64,000 nt of DNA, from contig NZ_JASKMT010000006.1 in assembly GCF_030124175.1 (NCBI RefSeq), forward strand, positions 186,001-250,000. Direction: 5' to 3'. The position numbers and the translations under genes were made by a program. Below the pieces are notes generated by a model. It was not told the origin of the DNA, made no database searches, and saw only the letters and a program-made list of their open reading frames with translations. The DNA comes from Streptomyces sp. 549 (GTDB lineage Bacteria > Actinomycetota > Actinomycetes > Streptomycetales > Streptomycetaceae). Shown here piece by piece: positions 18,221 through 26,587 of this stretch (position 1 is the stretch's first letter; each line of letters begins with the position of its first letter).

Positions 18221-19137
18221 GCGAGCGCCCTCCCCAGTCCCCGGCGGGCCAGTGCGGCCACAGTACGCCGCAACTGGAGGGCGGCGGGCGGAAGTGCCGG
18301 AGCGTCGGCCCCGGCTTCGGCCGGCACCGGGTCGGGAATGCAGGCCATCGCGACATACTCTCCAAAAGCGTGCAGTGCCTCCGGGGCGAGCGCGGTCGCA
18401 CCGCGCTCGGAGACCACCGACCAGTCGATCAGCGACGCCACCCAGTTCTCCGCCTCCAGGGGCCGCAGCGGCATGGGGGCGACCGCGCCGATCGCGCACC
18501 GCACCCCGCGGCGGGCCGGGTCGAGCACCACCGCGGCGGAGGCGATGGCCCGGCTGGGGCCGGTCCGGCCGGTGGCCTTGATGAAGGTCTGCGGTGCGTG
18601 CAGCAGCGGGACGCGCAGGTGGCCGATGACCTCGCCGGGCTGCAGCATCTCCACGCCCGCGAGCAGGTGGCCGACGGGGATCTCGCGGCGGGTTCCCGCC
18701 GGTCCGGCGACCAGCAGCACGGCTTCGAGCGCGGCCAGCACCGGCAGGGTGTCGCCGGCCGGGGCGGCGCTCGCCACGTTGCCGCCCAGGGTGCCGGCGT
18801 TGCGCACCTGCGGCGGTCCTGCGGAGCGGGCGGCGGCGGCCAGCGCCGGGAAGAGGGCGGCGAAGTCGGGGCGGCCCATCCGGGCGAGCGTCAGCCCGGC
18901 GCCGAGCAGGCCGTGCCGGTCCTGGTACTCCCAGCCGCGGATCTCGCTGATGCGGCCGAGTCCCACCAGCGCGGCGGGGCGCAGCCGCCCGGAGTTCACC
19001 GCGACCATCAGGTCGGTACCGCCGGCCACCGGCACCGCCGCGGGCATGGCGGCGAGCGCGGCCACGGCCTCGTCGAGCGTGGCCGGCAGGGTGACGGCCC
19101 CCGCCGTCCCCGGGCCGTGCGGTGCGTGCGTGCTCAC
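18217..19137 (-). CDS. FAD-binding subunit of the molybdenum hydroxylase
   Basis: A 306-residue CoxM/XdhB-like subunit. The FAD-binding PCMH domain shows VAGGTDLMVAVNSGRLRP near residue 33 and AGTLGGNVASAAPAGD near 105. The C-terminal CO-dehydrogenase flavoprotein domain follows (AIASAAVVLD). It is first in the operon FAD, 2Fe-2S, molybdopterin subunit. The start is GTG 19137, after GGAAGGGG; a longer frame to 19275 lacks a ribosome binding site. It takes electrons from the iron-sulfur clusters and hands them to NAD or oxygen. Confidence 0.85.
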   Translation of the reverse strand: MSTHAPHGPGTAGAVTLPATLDEAVAALAAMPAAVPVAGGTDLMVAVNSGRLRPAALVGLGRISEIRGWEYQDRHGLLGAGLTLARMGRPDFAALFPALAAAARSAGPPQVRNAGTLGGNVASAAPAGDTLPVLAALEAVLLVAGPAGTRREIPVGHLLAGVEMLQPGEVIGHLRVPLLHAPQTFIKATGRTGPSRAIASAAVVLDPARRGVRCAIGAVAPMPLRPLEAENWVASLIDWSVVSERGATALAPEALHAFGEYVAMACIPDPVPAEAGADAPALPPAALQLRRTVAALARRGLGRALA

Positions 19138-19356
19138 TCCAGCTGCCCCTTCCCCGGTCGTCCCGGTGCCCAGCCGTACGGTACGTGCTGAGGACCCGGA
19201 CGTGGCAACTCTGGCACATCTCACGGCCGCTGCGACGCGAGGGTCCGGGAAGGGTGTTCGCACCCGCACCGTCATCGTTCACCCGCTTTCGCACCGATGT
19301 CGCCCGAGCGGCGCACCAGATACCGCTTGTCACCCTTGGCGGCTTTTGCAGGGATT

Positions 19357-19389
19357 GCGGAAAACCGGGTGCGGGCCCCGGTTTTCCGC
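19357..19389 (-). terminator. Hairpin after the hexosaminidase gene
   Basis: GCGGAAAACCGGG (19357-19369) and its complement (19377-19389) form a perfect 13-bp stem with a seven-base loop, 35 bases past the hexosaminidase stop on the minus strand. The 19138-19423 gap otherwise holds only the promoter of the hydroxylase operon. Confidence 0.7.
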
Positions 19390-19423
19390 CGTCGCGGGGA
19401 GCCATGCCTGCGGGGCGGCAGGG

Positions 19424-21127
19424 TCACACGATCGGGGGGCTCCCTTCGATCGGACGTCCGAGGACTCCGGGCCGCTGCTGCCAGGGCCGGGGTCCGGCGG
19501 GCGGCCGGTAGTCGACGCCGAACGCGTCCAGGCGTGCGTAGTGGGCGTCGTGCATGCGGCGTTCGAAGTCCGCCCAGTCGCGGTTCTCCCGGGGGCTCCA
19601 GGCGACCTCGGCGAACGCGGCGAGGCGCGGGAAGAGCTGGTAGTCGATGCGCTGCCGGGTCTCGGTGACCTCCGTCCACATGTTGGCCTGGGTGCCGATG
19701 ACGTGCTTCTCCCGCTCGGTTCCGGCCAGTTGCGGCGGCACCGGCTCGAAGTGGTAGACGTCGCGCAGGCTGCGCACGTAGCCGATCGGCACCGGCTCGC
19801 CGGGTCCGTCGGCCTGCCGGTGGTCGAGGTAGACCTGCTGCTCGGGGCACATCACCACGTCGTGGCCGGCTTCGGCGGCGGCGATGCCGCCCGCGTAGCC
19901 GCGCCAGGAGGAGACGGCCGTGCCGGCGGGCAGGCCGCCTTCGAGGATCTCGTCCCAGCCGATGAGGCGGCGTCCGCGGGCGGCCAGCCACTGGGCGAAG
20001 TGCCCGATGAACCAGGACTGGAGGCCGTCCTCGTCCTTGACGCCGAGGTCGGCGATGCGCTGCTGCGCGGTGGCCGACGCCCGCCACTCGTCCTTGACGC
20101 ACTCGTCGCCGCCGATGTGCACGTAAGGGCTGGGGAAGAGGTCGAGCACCTCCTCCAGCACCCCCTCGTAGAAGCGCAGCGTGCGCTCGGTGGGGGCCAG
20201 CACGTGCGGGCTGACGCCCCAGTCCGTCCACACGCCGAGCGCGGTGGTGTCGACGACGTCGGTGTTGCCCAGTTCGGGGTAGGCGGTGATGGCGGCCTGG
20301 GAGTGCCCGGGGATGTCGATCTCGGGCACGACGGTGACGTGTCGCCGGGCGGCGTAGGCGACGATCTCGCGGATGTCGTCCTGGGTGTAGTAGCCGCCGT
20401 GCGGGCGTTCGTCCCAGATGTCGGAGGCGCGGTGGCCGACCCGGGTGCGCGGGCGCCAGGCGCCCTGCTCGGTGAGGCGGGGGTGCCGTTTGATCTCGAC
20501 GCGCCAGCCCTGGTCGTCGGTCAGGTGGAAGTGCAGCACGTTCAGTTTGTGGGCTGCGAGCAGGTCGATGTACCGCAGCACGCCGTCCTTGGGCGTGAAG
20601 TGCCGGGACACGTCGAGCATCAGGCCGCGCCAGGCGAACCGCGGCCGGTCGGTGAGGGTGCCGCGCGGCAGCGGCCACCGGTCGCGGCCGGTGACGGGGG
20701 CGCGGCGGCAGGCGTCGGGGCCGAGCAGCTGGCGCAGGGTCTGGGCGCCCCAGAACACCCCGGCGGCGGCGCCGCCGTGGAGGGTGACGCCCCGCTCGTC
20801 GACCGTCAGCCGGTAGCCCTCGGGACCGAGTTCACCGGCCACGTCGTCGGACACGGCGAGGTGGACGGCGGTGTGCCCGTCCGCCGCGGGGGCTTCCTCC
20901 CCGGGAGCGTCCGCCGAGCCGTCCGCCGGGCCGGCGGGGGGCAGCGGCAGGCCGGTGGCGGCGCCGACGGTGGCGCGCAGCCAGCGGGCGGTGTCCTCGG
21001 TGCCCGGTCCGGCGTGGAGCACGGTGCGGGCGTCGAGCACGGTCGGCGGTCCGTCCGGCGCGCCGGGCGGGCCGGCGGGGGCGGGCACCAGGGCGGGGGC
21101 GTGCGGGTCGGTCACTGCGGAGTCCAT
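19424..21127 (-). CDS. Beta-N-acetylhexosaminidase, GH20
   Basis: A 567-residue glycoside hydrolase family 20 enzyme that removes terminal N-acetylglucosamine or N-acetylgalactosamine. The GH20b lead-in domain is at residues 40-160. The barrel follows with HKLNVLHFHLTDDQGWRVEI near 190 and the catalytic Asp-Glu pair in VHIGGDECVKDEW near 335. No signal peptide is evident, so it may act in the cytoplasm on imported oligosaccharides. It is the last gene of an operon with a sugar ABC importer, three bases after the permease stop. The pairing suggests uptake and trimming of chitooligosaccharides or similar amino sugars. Confidence 0.93.
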   Translation of the reverse strand: MDSAVTDPHAPALVPAPAGPPGAPDGPPTVLDARTVLHAGPGTEDTARWLRATVGAATGLPLPPAGPADGSADAPGEEAPAADGHTAVHLAVSDDVAGELGPEGYRLTVDERGVTLHGGAAAGVFWGAQTLRQLLGPDACRRAPVTGRDRWPLPRGTLTDRPRFAWRGLMLDVSRHFTPKDGVLRYIDLLAAHKLNVLHFHLTDDQGWRVEIKRHPRLTEQGAWRPRTRVGHRASDIWDERPHGGYYTQDDIREIVAYAARRHVTVVPEIDIPGHSQAAITAYPELGNTDVVDTTALGVWTDWGVSPHVLAPTERTLRFYEGVLEEVLDLFPSPYVHIGGDECVKDEWRASATAQQRIADLGVKDEDGLQSWFIGHFAQWLAARGRRLIGWDEILEGGLPAGTAVSSWRGYAGGIAAAEAGHDVVMCPEQQVYLDHRQADGPGEPVPIGYVRSLRDVYHFEPVPPQLAGTEREKHVIGTQANMWTEVTETRQRIDYQLFPRLAAFAEVAWSPRENRDWADFERRMHDAHYARLDAFGVDYRPPAGPRPWQQRPGVLGRPIEGSPPIV

Positions 21128-21130
21128 GGG

Positions 21131-21979
21131 TCAATCCTTCACTGCGCCGCCGAGTCCGGAGACCAGGCGTCGCTGGACGAGGACGAAGAAGACGAGCACG
21201 GGCACGGTCATGACGGTCGACGCCGCCATGACACCGCCCCAGTCGGGTGTGTCGGTGTCGAAGAAGACCAGCAGCGCCATGGGCAGGGTTGAGTTCTCGG
21301 TGGCGCTGATGATGAACGACTTGGCGAACAGGAAGTCGTTCCAGGCGGAGATGAAGGAGAAGACGCTGACCGCGGCGAGGCCGGGGAAGACCAGCGGGAA
21401 GAGGATCTGCCACAGGAACCGGGTGCGGCTCGCCCCGTCGATGTAGGCCTGCTCCTCCAGTGCCTCCGGCACCGCCCGGACGAAGCCGCGCAGCATCCAG
21501 ATGGCGAACGGCAGCGAGAACGCCAGGTGGGGCAGGATGAGCGAACCGAGGGTGTTGAGCAGCCCGGCGTCGCGCATCAGGAAGAACATCGGGATGGTGA
21601 GCGCCTCGATGGGCACCATCTGGGCGATGAGGAACATGATCAGCAGCGTGGTGCGGAACCGGAAGCGGAACCGGGTGACGGCCGTCGCCGCCAGGAACGC
21701 GATGAGGGTGGAGGCCACCACGACGGTTCCGGCGACGAGCAGGCTGTTGACGAAGTAGCGGCCCAGGTCCTGCTGTTCGAAGACGCGGCGGAAGGAGTCC
21801 AGCGTCGGGGCGAGCGTCCAGGGGCGCGGCTGCGCGGACTGCACCTCTCCGGCCGGCTTGAACGCGGACAGCACCATCCAGTACAGCGGGAAGGCGACGA
21901 CGGCCGCGACGAGCAGCGCCGAGGCCTCGGCGGCGAGCCGCCAGGGCTTCCTGACGGTGAAACGGAGCGGGCTGCTCAC
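21131..21979 (-). CDS. Carbohydrate ABC transporter permease (MalG type)
   Basis: A 282-residue inner-membrane permease with six hydrophobic segments. The EAA loop that contacts the ATPase is visible as EALEEQAYIDGASRTRFLWQ near residue 180. The start GTG 21979 overlaps the preceding permease stop by four bases. No ATPase gene is in the operon; Streptomyces CUT1 importers commonly share the MsiK ATPase encoded elsewhere (established for this genus). It works with the adjacent permease and lipoprotein to import a carbohydrate. Confidence 0.9.
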   Translation of the reverse strand: MSSPLRFTVRKPWRLAAEASALLVAAVVAFPLYWMVLSAFKPAGEVQSAQPRPWTLAPTLDSFRRVFEQQDLGRYFVNSLLVAGTVVVASTLIAFLAATAVTRFRFRFRTTLLIMFLIAQMVPIEALTIPMFFLMRDAGLLNTLGSLILPHLAFSLPFAIWMLRGFVRAVPEALEEQAYIDGASRTRFLWQILFPLVFPGLAAVSVFSFISAWNDFLFAKSFIISATENSTLPMALLVFFDTDTPDWGGVMAASTVMTVPVLVFFVLVQRRLVSGLGGAVKD

Positions 21980-22875
21980 AGCTCCTCCCCCTTGCGTCGG
22001 ATCAGTCGCAGGTAGACGAGCGTCACGGCCAGCAGGATCAGCAGCATGACGACGCCGATGGCCGAGCCGAGGCTGTACTGCGAGGAGGCGAACGCCTTCT
22101 GGTAGGCGTAGACGTTGAGCACGAGGTTCTGGCCGGCGATGCCGCCGCCGCCCGTCATCACGTAGATCTGCGTGAAGATCTTGAAGTCCCAGATGATCGA
22201 CTGGATCGTCACCACGACGAGGATGGGCTTGAGCATCGGCGCCATGATGCTGCGCCAGGTCCGCCAGGTGGAGGAGCCGTCGAGCGAGGCGGCCTCCAGC
22301 ACCTCGGAGGGGATCGCGCGGATTCCGGCGTACATGGTGACCATCACGAAGGGGAACGAGCACCACACGACGGCGAACAGCACCAGCGCGAAGGCGCTGT
22401 AGCGGCCGTACGTCCAGGAGAAGTCGGTCAGTCCGAGCAGCTTGTTGACCGGCCCGAAGTCGGCGTCGAAGAGGAACACCCACACGGTCGAGCCGGTGAT
22501 GGCCGGGGTGGCCCACGCGCCCATGGCGGCGATCATCAGCAGCAGCCGGGGCACGGCCCTGATGCGGGTGAGCAGCACCGCCAGGGCGCAGCCGACGGCG
22601 AGCGTGGAGATGACGCAGGCGGCGGCGAAGACGACGGTGGCGGTGAGCACGCTCCAGAACTGGCTGTCGCCGAAGAGTTCGGCGTAGTTGTCCAGTCCCC
22701 GGAAGGTGGTGGGGGCACCGCCGCTGACCTGGGCCTGGTTGTACTCCAGGAAGGAGATCAGGCCCAGCTGGTAGATCGGGTAGACGAGCAGTCCGGCGAG
22801 GACGACCAGCGCGGGGGCGAGATAGAGCCAGGGCGTCCAGGCGCCCCCGCGCGGTGCGGCGGTGGTGCGGGCCAT
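21976..22875 (-). CDS. Carbohydrate ABC transporter permease (MalF type)
   Basis: A 299-residue membrane permease with six to seven hydrophobic segments, beginning with WLYLAPALVVLAGLLVYPIY. The EAA loop reads SEVLEAASLDGSSTWRTWRS near residue 195. It is the partner of the MalG-type permease in a heterodimeric CUT1 importer. It starts four bases after the binding-protein stop codon and is coupled to the next gene by GTGA, so the order is binding protein, two permeases, hexosaminidase. Confidence 0.9.
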   Translation of the reverse strand: MARTTAAPRGGAWTPWLYLAPALVVLAGLLVYPIYQLGLISFLEYNQAQVSGGAPTTFRGLDNYAELFGDSQFWSVLTATVVFAAACVISTLAVGCALAVLLTRIRAVPRLLLMIAAMGAWATPAITGSTVWVFLFDADFGPVNKLLGLTDFSWTYGRYSAFALVLFAVVWCSFPFVMVTMYAGIRAIPSEVLEAASLDGSSTWRTWRSIMAPMLKPILVVVTIQSIIWDFKIFTQIYVMTGGGGIAGQNLVLNVYAYQKAFASSQYSLGSAIGVVMLLILLAVTLVYLRLIRRKGEEL

Positions 22876-22879
22876 CGGG

Positions 22880-24238
22880 TCAGTCCTGGGCCTTCTGGAA
22901 GGCGTCGTCCATCTTCTTCGCGGCGTCCCGGGCCGCGGTGTCGACGTCCTTGCGGCCGGTGGCGACCTCCTGGAGCATCGTGGGCAGGACCTGGCCGGCG
23001 TCGATCTGGGCCCAGGCGGGGGTGGCGGGAACGAACTTGGCGCCGGCCTCCAGGGTGCGCACGAACGGCTCGACGAAGGGCTCGTCGGAGGCGACCTGCT
23101 GGCGGGTGTCGGAGAAGGTGGGCAGGAAGCCCATGGCGTCGAACAGCTTGCGCTGGGTCTCCTTGCCGGCGAGTTCGCGCATCAGGTCGACGGCGAGCGT
23201 GCGGTGCGAACTGCTCTTGAGCACGCCGAGGTTGTTGCCGCCCGCGAACGCCGGGGCGATGTCGCCCTTGTTGACGCCGGGCAGCGGGACGACCTTGTAC
23301 TTGCCCTTGACCGCGCCGTCCTCCATGGCCTGCCGGCTGAAGTCGCCGCCGACGACCATGGCGGACTTGCCGCCCGCGAACGTCTGCACGTTGTCGTTGC
23401 CGCCCATCTGGGCGCACTTGGCGGCGGGGCAGTTGTCGGTGCCGAAGAGGTCGGTGTACGCCTTGATGCCCTTCTTCGCCTCGGGGCTGTCGACGGCGGC
23501 GGTGTGACCGCCGTCCTTCTCCTCGGCGAGTTCGCCGCCGTGGGCCCACAGGAACGGCATCGCGCCGTAGGTGTTGGCACCGCCGACCGCGAGGCCGTAC
23601 AGCTCGGGGCGCTCCTTGCGGATCTTCTTCGCCGTGGCGGCCACCTCGCCGAGCGTGGTGGGGACCTCCAGGTTGAGGTCGTCGAAGACGTCGGTGCGGT
23701 AGTACAGGGCCCGCACGCCGACGAACAGCGGGGCGCCGTACACCTTGCCGTCGACGGTGACCGACTCCTTCGCGGCGGGGTCGGTGTCGGAGGCCTCGTC
23801 CCAGTCGCCGAACTCCTCGGTGACGTCGGCCAGTCCGCCGTCGGCGACGTAGCCGGCGGTGTCGGTGTTGCCGTACTCGATCAGGTCGGGTGCGGAGGAG
23901 GGGTCGTTGAAGGCGGCCTTCATCTTCTCGGCCCGGCTGTCGACGGGTATGTACTGCACGTCGACCTTGACGTCGTCGTGGCGTGCGGTGAACGCGCTGA
24001 CGGCGTCCTGCACGATGTCGGCCTTCGGCTTGTTGTTGACCTCCTGGAACAGCCACACCCGCAGGGTGCCGCTCTTGTTGTCCTCGGAGGCGCCGTTGCC
24101 GGCGGAGGTGCCGGGGGCGCAGCCGGTGGCGGTGACCCCGGCGAGGGCGAGTGCGGCCAGGGGAACGGCCAGGCGGGTGGGAAGGCGGGTGGGAAGGCGG
24201 TGGGACCTGCGGGACGGAACGCGGGCGGAGAGCTTCAT
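22880..24238 (-). CDS. Sugar-binding lipoprotein of the ABC importer
   Basis: A 452-residue extracellular solute-binding protein family 1 member. The lipoprotein signal ends in VTATGC near residue 45, and the mature protein would be anchored by that Cys. The Leu-Pro-Thr-Arg repeat in the n-region arises from a 12-bp tandem repeat at 24171-24194. The central part has NNLGVLKSS and GDFSRQAME patterns typical of CUT1 binding proteins. The start ATG 24238 avoids an unlikely extension. It captures the substrate for the two permeases. Given the hexosaminidase, amino-sugar oligomers are the best guess. Confidence 0.88.
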   Translation of the reverse strand: MKLSARVPSRRSHRLPTRLPTRLAVPLAALALAGVTATGCAPGTSAGNGASEDNKSGTLRVWLFQEVNNKPKADIVQDAVSAFTARHDDVKVDVQYIPVDSRAEKMKAAFNDPSSAPDLIEYGNTDTAGYVADGGLADVTEEFGDWDEASDTDPAAKESVTVDGKVYGAPLFVGVRALYYRTDVFDDLNLEVPTTLGEVAATAKKIRKERPELYGLAVGGANTYGAMPFLWAHGGELAEEKDGGHTAAVDSPEAKKGIKAYTDLFGTDNCPAAKCAQMGGNDNVQTFAGGKSAMVVGGDFSRQAMEDGAVKGKYKVVPLPGVNKGDIAPAFAGGNNLGVLKSSSHRTLAVDLMRELAGKETQRKLFDAMGFLPTFSDTRQQVASDEPFVEPFVRTLEAGAKFVPATPAWAQIDAGQVLPTMLQEVATGRKDVDTAARDAAKKMDDAFQKAQD

Positions 24239-24262
24239 GGTGGTACTCCCGGCGGATCGGCA

Positions 24263-24300
24263 TTGCAGCATGTGCAACGTGTGTTTCGTGCTGCACAACT
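24263..24300. promoter_or_regulatory. Candidate operator upstream of the sugar importer operon
   Basis: TTGCA, five bases, TGCAA (24263-24277) is an inverted repeat lying 25-40 bp upstream of the lipoprotein start codon. A related GTGCTGCACAAC element follows at 24288-24299. LacI- or GntR-type control of the importer is plausible. No DasR-type site was recognised. The rest of 24239-24632 is the divergent upstream region of cstA without a supported gene. Confidence 0.4.
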
Positions 24301-24632
24301 TCGCTGGAGGCTATGGCTCATCCGGGCACGACGACAAGAGGTCTCGACCATTTCGTGACGTGCGGGCGCACTGCGTGCAACGCCGGACCGGCGGCGCCTG
24401 CCGGGCGGCGACACACCTCTGACCCGCGCCCGGAACTTCGACGCAATCCGCTGTCAACCGAATCGGGACCCTCGACAACTCTTGGATAACCGCCGGGCGG
24501 CTGGCTCGCGGCATCCGCACAGGAGGTAGACGCACCGGTGGTCGGCAGCGGGGACGGACCCGCACCGTGCCGGTGGCGCACGTCCCGTGCCGGGCGGCGA
24601 CTCCAGCTCCCTGAACCCAGAAGGCATCTTCC

Positions 24633-26333
24633 ATGAACGCCATTCCGCTGCTGTTGATCGGCCTTGCGATGTTCGCAGGCGGATACGTCCTCTACTCGAA
24701 GTTCCTGGGCGACCGGGTCTACAGGCTTGACGCGTCCTTCACCACGCCCGCGCACGAACTGCAGGACGGCGTGGACCACGTCCCGACCAACAAGTTCGTC
24801 CTGTGGGGCCACCACTTCACCTCGGTCGCGGGCGCGGCGCCGATCGTCGGCCCCGCAGTCGCCGTGATCTGGGGCTGGCTGCCCGCGTTCCTGTGGGTCA
24901 CGCTCGGCACGGTCTTCTTCGCGGGCATGCACGACCTGGGCGCCCTGTGGGCCTCGGTGCGCAACAAGGGCCGCTCGATGGGCACGCTCTCCGGCCGCTA
25001 CATCGGCCGCCGGGGCGCGAACCTCTTCCTCGTCGTGATCTTCCTGCTGCTCCTGATGGTGATCGCGGCCTTCGCGGTGGTCATCACGAACCTGCTGGTC
25101 TCCACCCCCTCGGCCGTGATCCCAGCCTGGGGCGCGGTCGCGGTGGCGCTGCTGGTCGGCCAGGCGATCTACCGCTACAAGATGAGCCTCGGCCTGGTCA
25201 CCGTGGTCGGTGTCGTGGCGCTCTACGGCCTGATCCTGCTCGGTGACGCCGTCCCGGTGGAGCTGCCCGACCCGATCCTGGGCATGTCCCCGGCGACCTT
25301 CTGGATCGTGGCCCTCTTCGTCTACGCCGGCACTGCCTCCCTGCTGCCCGTGTGGGTGCTGCTCCAGCCGCGTGACTACATCAACGGCATCCAGCTCTTC
25401 GTCGGGCTCGGCATCCTGTTCGTCTCGGTGCTGCTGAGCGCCCCGACGGTCGTCGCCCCGGCCTTCAACGACGCCGTCCCCGCGGGCACCCCGGACCTCC
25501 TGCCGCTGCTCTTCGTCACCATCGCGTGCGGTGCGATCTCCGGCTTCCACGGCATGGTCTCCTCGGGCACCACGTCGAAGCAGCTGGACAAGGAGACCGA
25601 CGCCCGCTTCGTCGGCTACTTCGGCGCGGTCGGCGAGGGCATGCTCGCGCTCGGCGCGATCATCGCCGCCGTCGCGGGCTTCCGCACCCTGGCCGACTGG
25701 GAGGCCGTCTACACCGCCTTCGGCCAGGGCGGGGTCGGGGCGTTCGTCACGGGCGGCGGCCAGATCGTCAACAGCGGTCTGGGCCTGCCGGCCTCGCTCA
25801 GCTCGACGGTCCTGGCCACCATGGCGATCCTGTTCGCCGCCACCACCATGGACACCGGCGTGCGCCTGCTGCGCTTCGTCGTCCAGGAGGCCGGCGAGGT
25901 CGCGAGGTTGAAGATCAACAACGGTGTCGGCACCCTCGTCGTGCTCGCCGCCGGCATGGGACTCACCTTCAGCCAGGGCGCCGACGGCGCCGGCGGCCTC
26001 CGCATCTGGCCGCTGTTCGGCACCAGCAACCAGCTGCTGGCCGCCCTGACCCTGTCCATCGTCGCGGTCATGCTGATCCGCAAGCGCCGCAACCCGGCGC
26101 CCGTGCTGGTGCCGCTCGTGTTCGTGTTCGCAATGGCCTTCTGGGCCGCGCTCGCACAGCTCGGCGACCTCTACGAGGCCGGGGACTGGCTGCTGCTGGC
26201 CATCGACGTCGTCATCATCGTCGCCGCCGTGTGGGTCGCCTTCGAGGCGGTCGTCGCGATGCGGCGGGCGTCCCAGGAGCCGCCGGAGGCCCTTGACGCC
26301 GACGCGACGGAGAACGCCGGGCTGAGGAGGTGA
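24633..26333 (+). CDS. cstA: CstA/BtsT-family carbon-starvation (pyruvate-type) transporter
   Basis: A 566-residue membrane protein of the CstA family, whose characterised members take up pyruvate or peptides. Family signatures are visible: THELQDGVD-like AHELQDGVDHVPTNKFVLWG near residue 45, HHFTSVAGAAPIVGPAVAVI near 65, CGAISGFHGMVSSGTTSKQL near 300, and TTMDTGVRLLRF near 408. It is shorter than E. coli CstA (about 700), as usual in Actinobacteria. The start is ATG 24633. The next gene overlaps by four bases and encodes a protein ending in Cys-Cys, like the small YbdD/YjiX partners of E. coli CstA/BtsT. Confidence 0.9.
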   Translation: MNAIPLLLIGLAMFAGGYVLYSKFLGDRVYRLDASFTTPAHELQDGVDHVPTNKFVLWGHHFTSVAGAAPIVGPAVAVIWGWLPAFLWVTLGTVFFAGMHDLGALWASVRNKGRSMGTLSGRYIGRRGANLFLVVIFLLLLMVIAAFAVVITNLLVSTPSAVIPAWGAVAVALLVGQAIYRYKMSLGLVTVVGVVALYGLILLGDAVPVELPDPILGMSPATFWIVALFVYAGTASLLPVWVLLQPRDYINGIQLFVGLGILFVSVLLSAPTVVAPAFNDAVPAGTPDLLPLLFVTIACGAISGFHGMVSSGTTSKQLDKETDARFVGYFGAVGEGMLALGAIIAAVAGFRTLADWEAVYTAFGQGGVGAFVTGGGQIVNSGLGLPASLSSTVLATMAILFAATTMDTGVRLLRFVVQEAGEVARLKINNGVGTLVVLAAGMGLTFSQGADGAGGLRIWPLFGTSNQLLAALTLSIVAVMLIRKRRNPAPVLVPLVFVFAMAFWAALAQLGDLYEAGDWLLLAIDVVIIVAAVWVAFEAVVAMRRASQEPPEALDADATENAGLRR

Positions 26334-26587
26334 CAACCCGCTGGGCCTCGCTCCGGGCCGGGCTGGAGGAGTTCTACGCCGGCCCCTACCGGCGTACCTT
26401 CGCCCGCGCCCGGCGCGAGGAGGACGACCTCTTCCGGATGGTCGTCCTCGCGGAGGCCTTGGGCGTACCCGACCCGGCGGCGTACTACACCGTCGAGCTG
26501 ATGCCCGCCCTCTACGAGGACTTCCACGCCTGGCACCTTCGGATGGGCATGGACCACTCGCCACTGGAGCACGTCGGATGCTGCTAG
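26330..26587 (+). CDS. Small CysCys-terminated partner protein (cory-CC-star-like)
   Basis: An 85-residue protein with no transmembrane segment. It is rich in charged and aromatic residues (LEEFYAGPYRRTF, EEDDLFRMVVLAEALG, MPALYEDFHAWHLRMGMDHS) and ends in Gly-Cys-Cys. Its GTG start overlaps the cstA stop, and its end overlaps the next ATG by 10 bp, so all three genes are translationally coupled. I recognise it as the family called cory-CC-star; its function is not known to me. The C-terminal Cys-Cys recalls E. coli YbdD/YjiX, the accessory proteins needed by CstA/BtsT transporters. Confidence 0.7.
   Translation: MTTRWASLRAGLEEFYAGPYRRTFARARREEDDLFRMVVLAEALGVPDPAAYYTVELMPALYEDFHAWHLRMGMDHSPLEHVGCC

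Noticed and set aside
16742-21292. Very long plus-strand open frame (over 1,500 codons) across the hydroxylase and hexosaminidase operons
   Set aside because: It is antisense to well-supported genes, has Gly/Arg/Ala-biased composition and no domain pattern; a GC-rich shadow.
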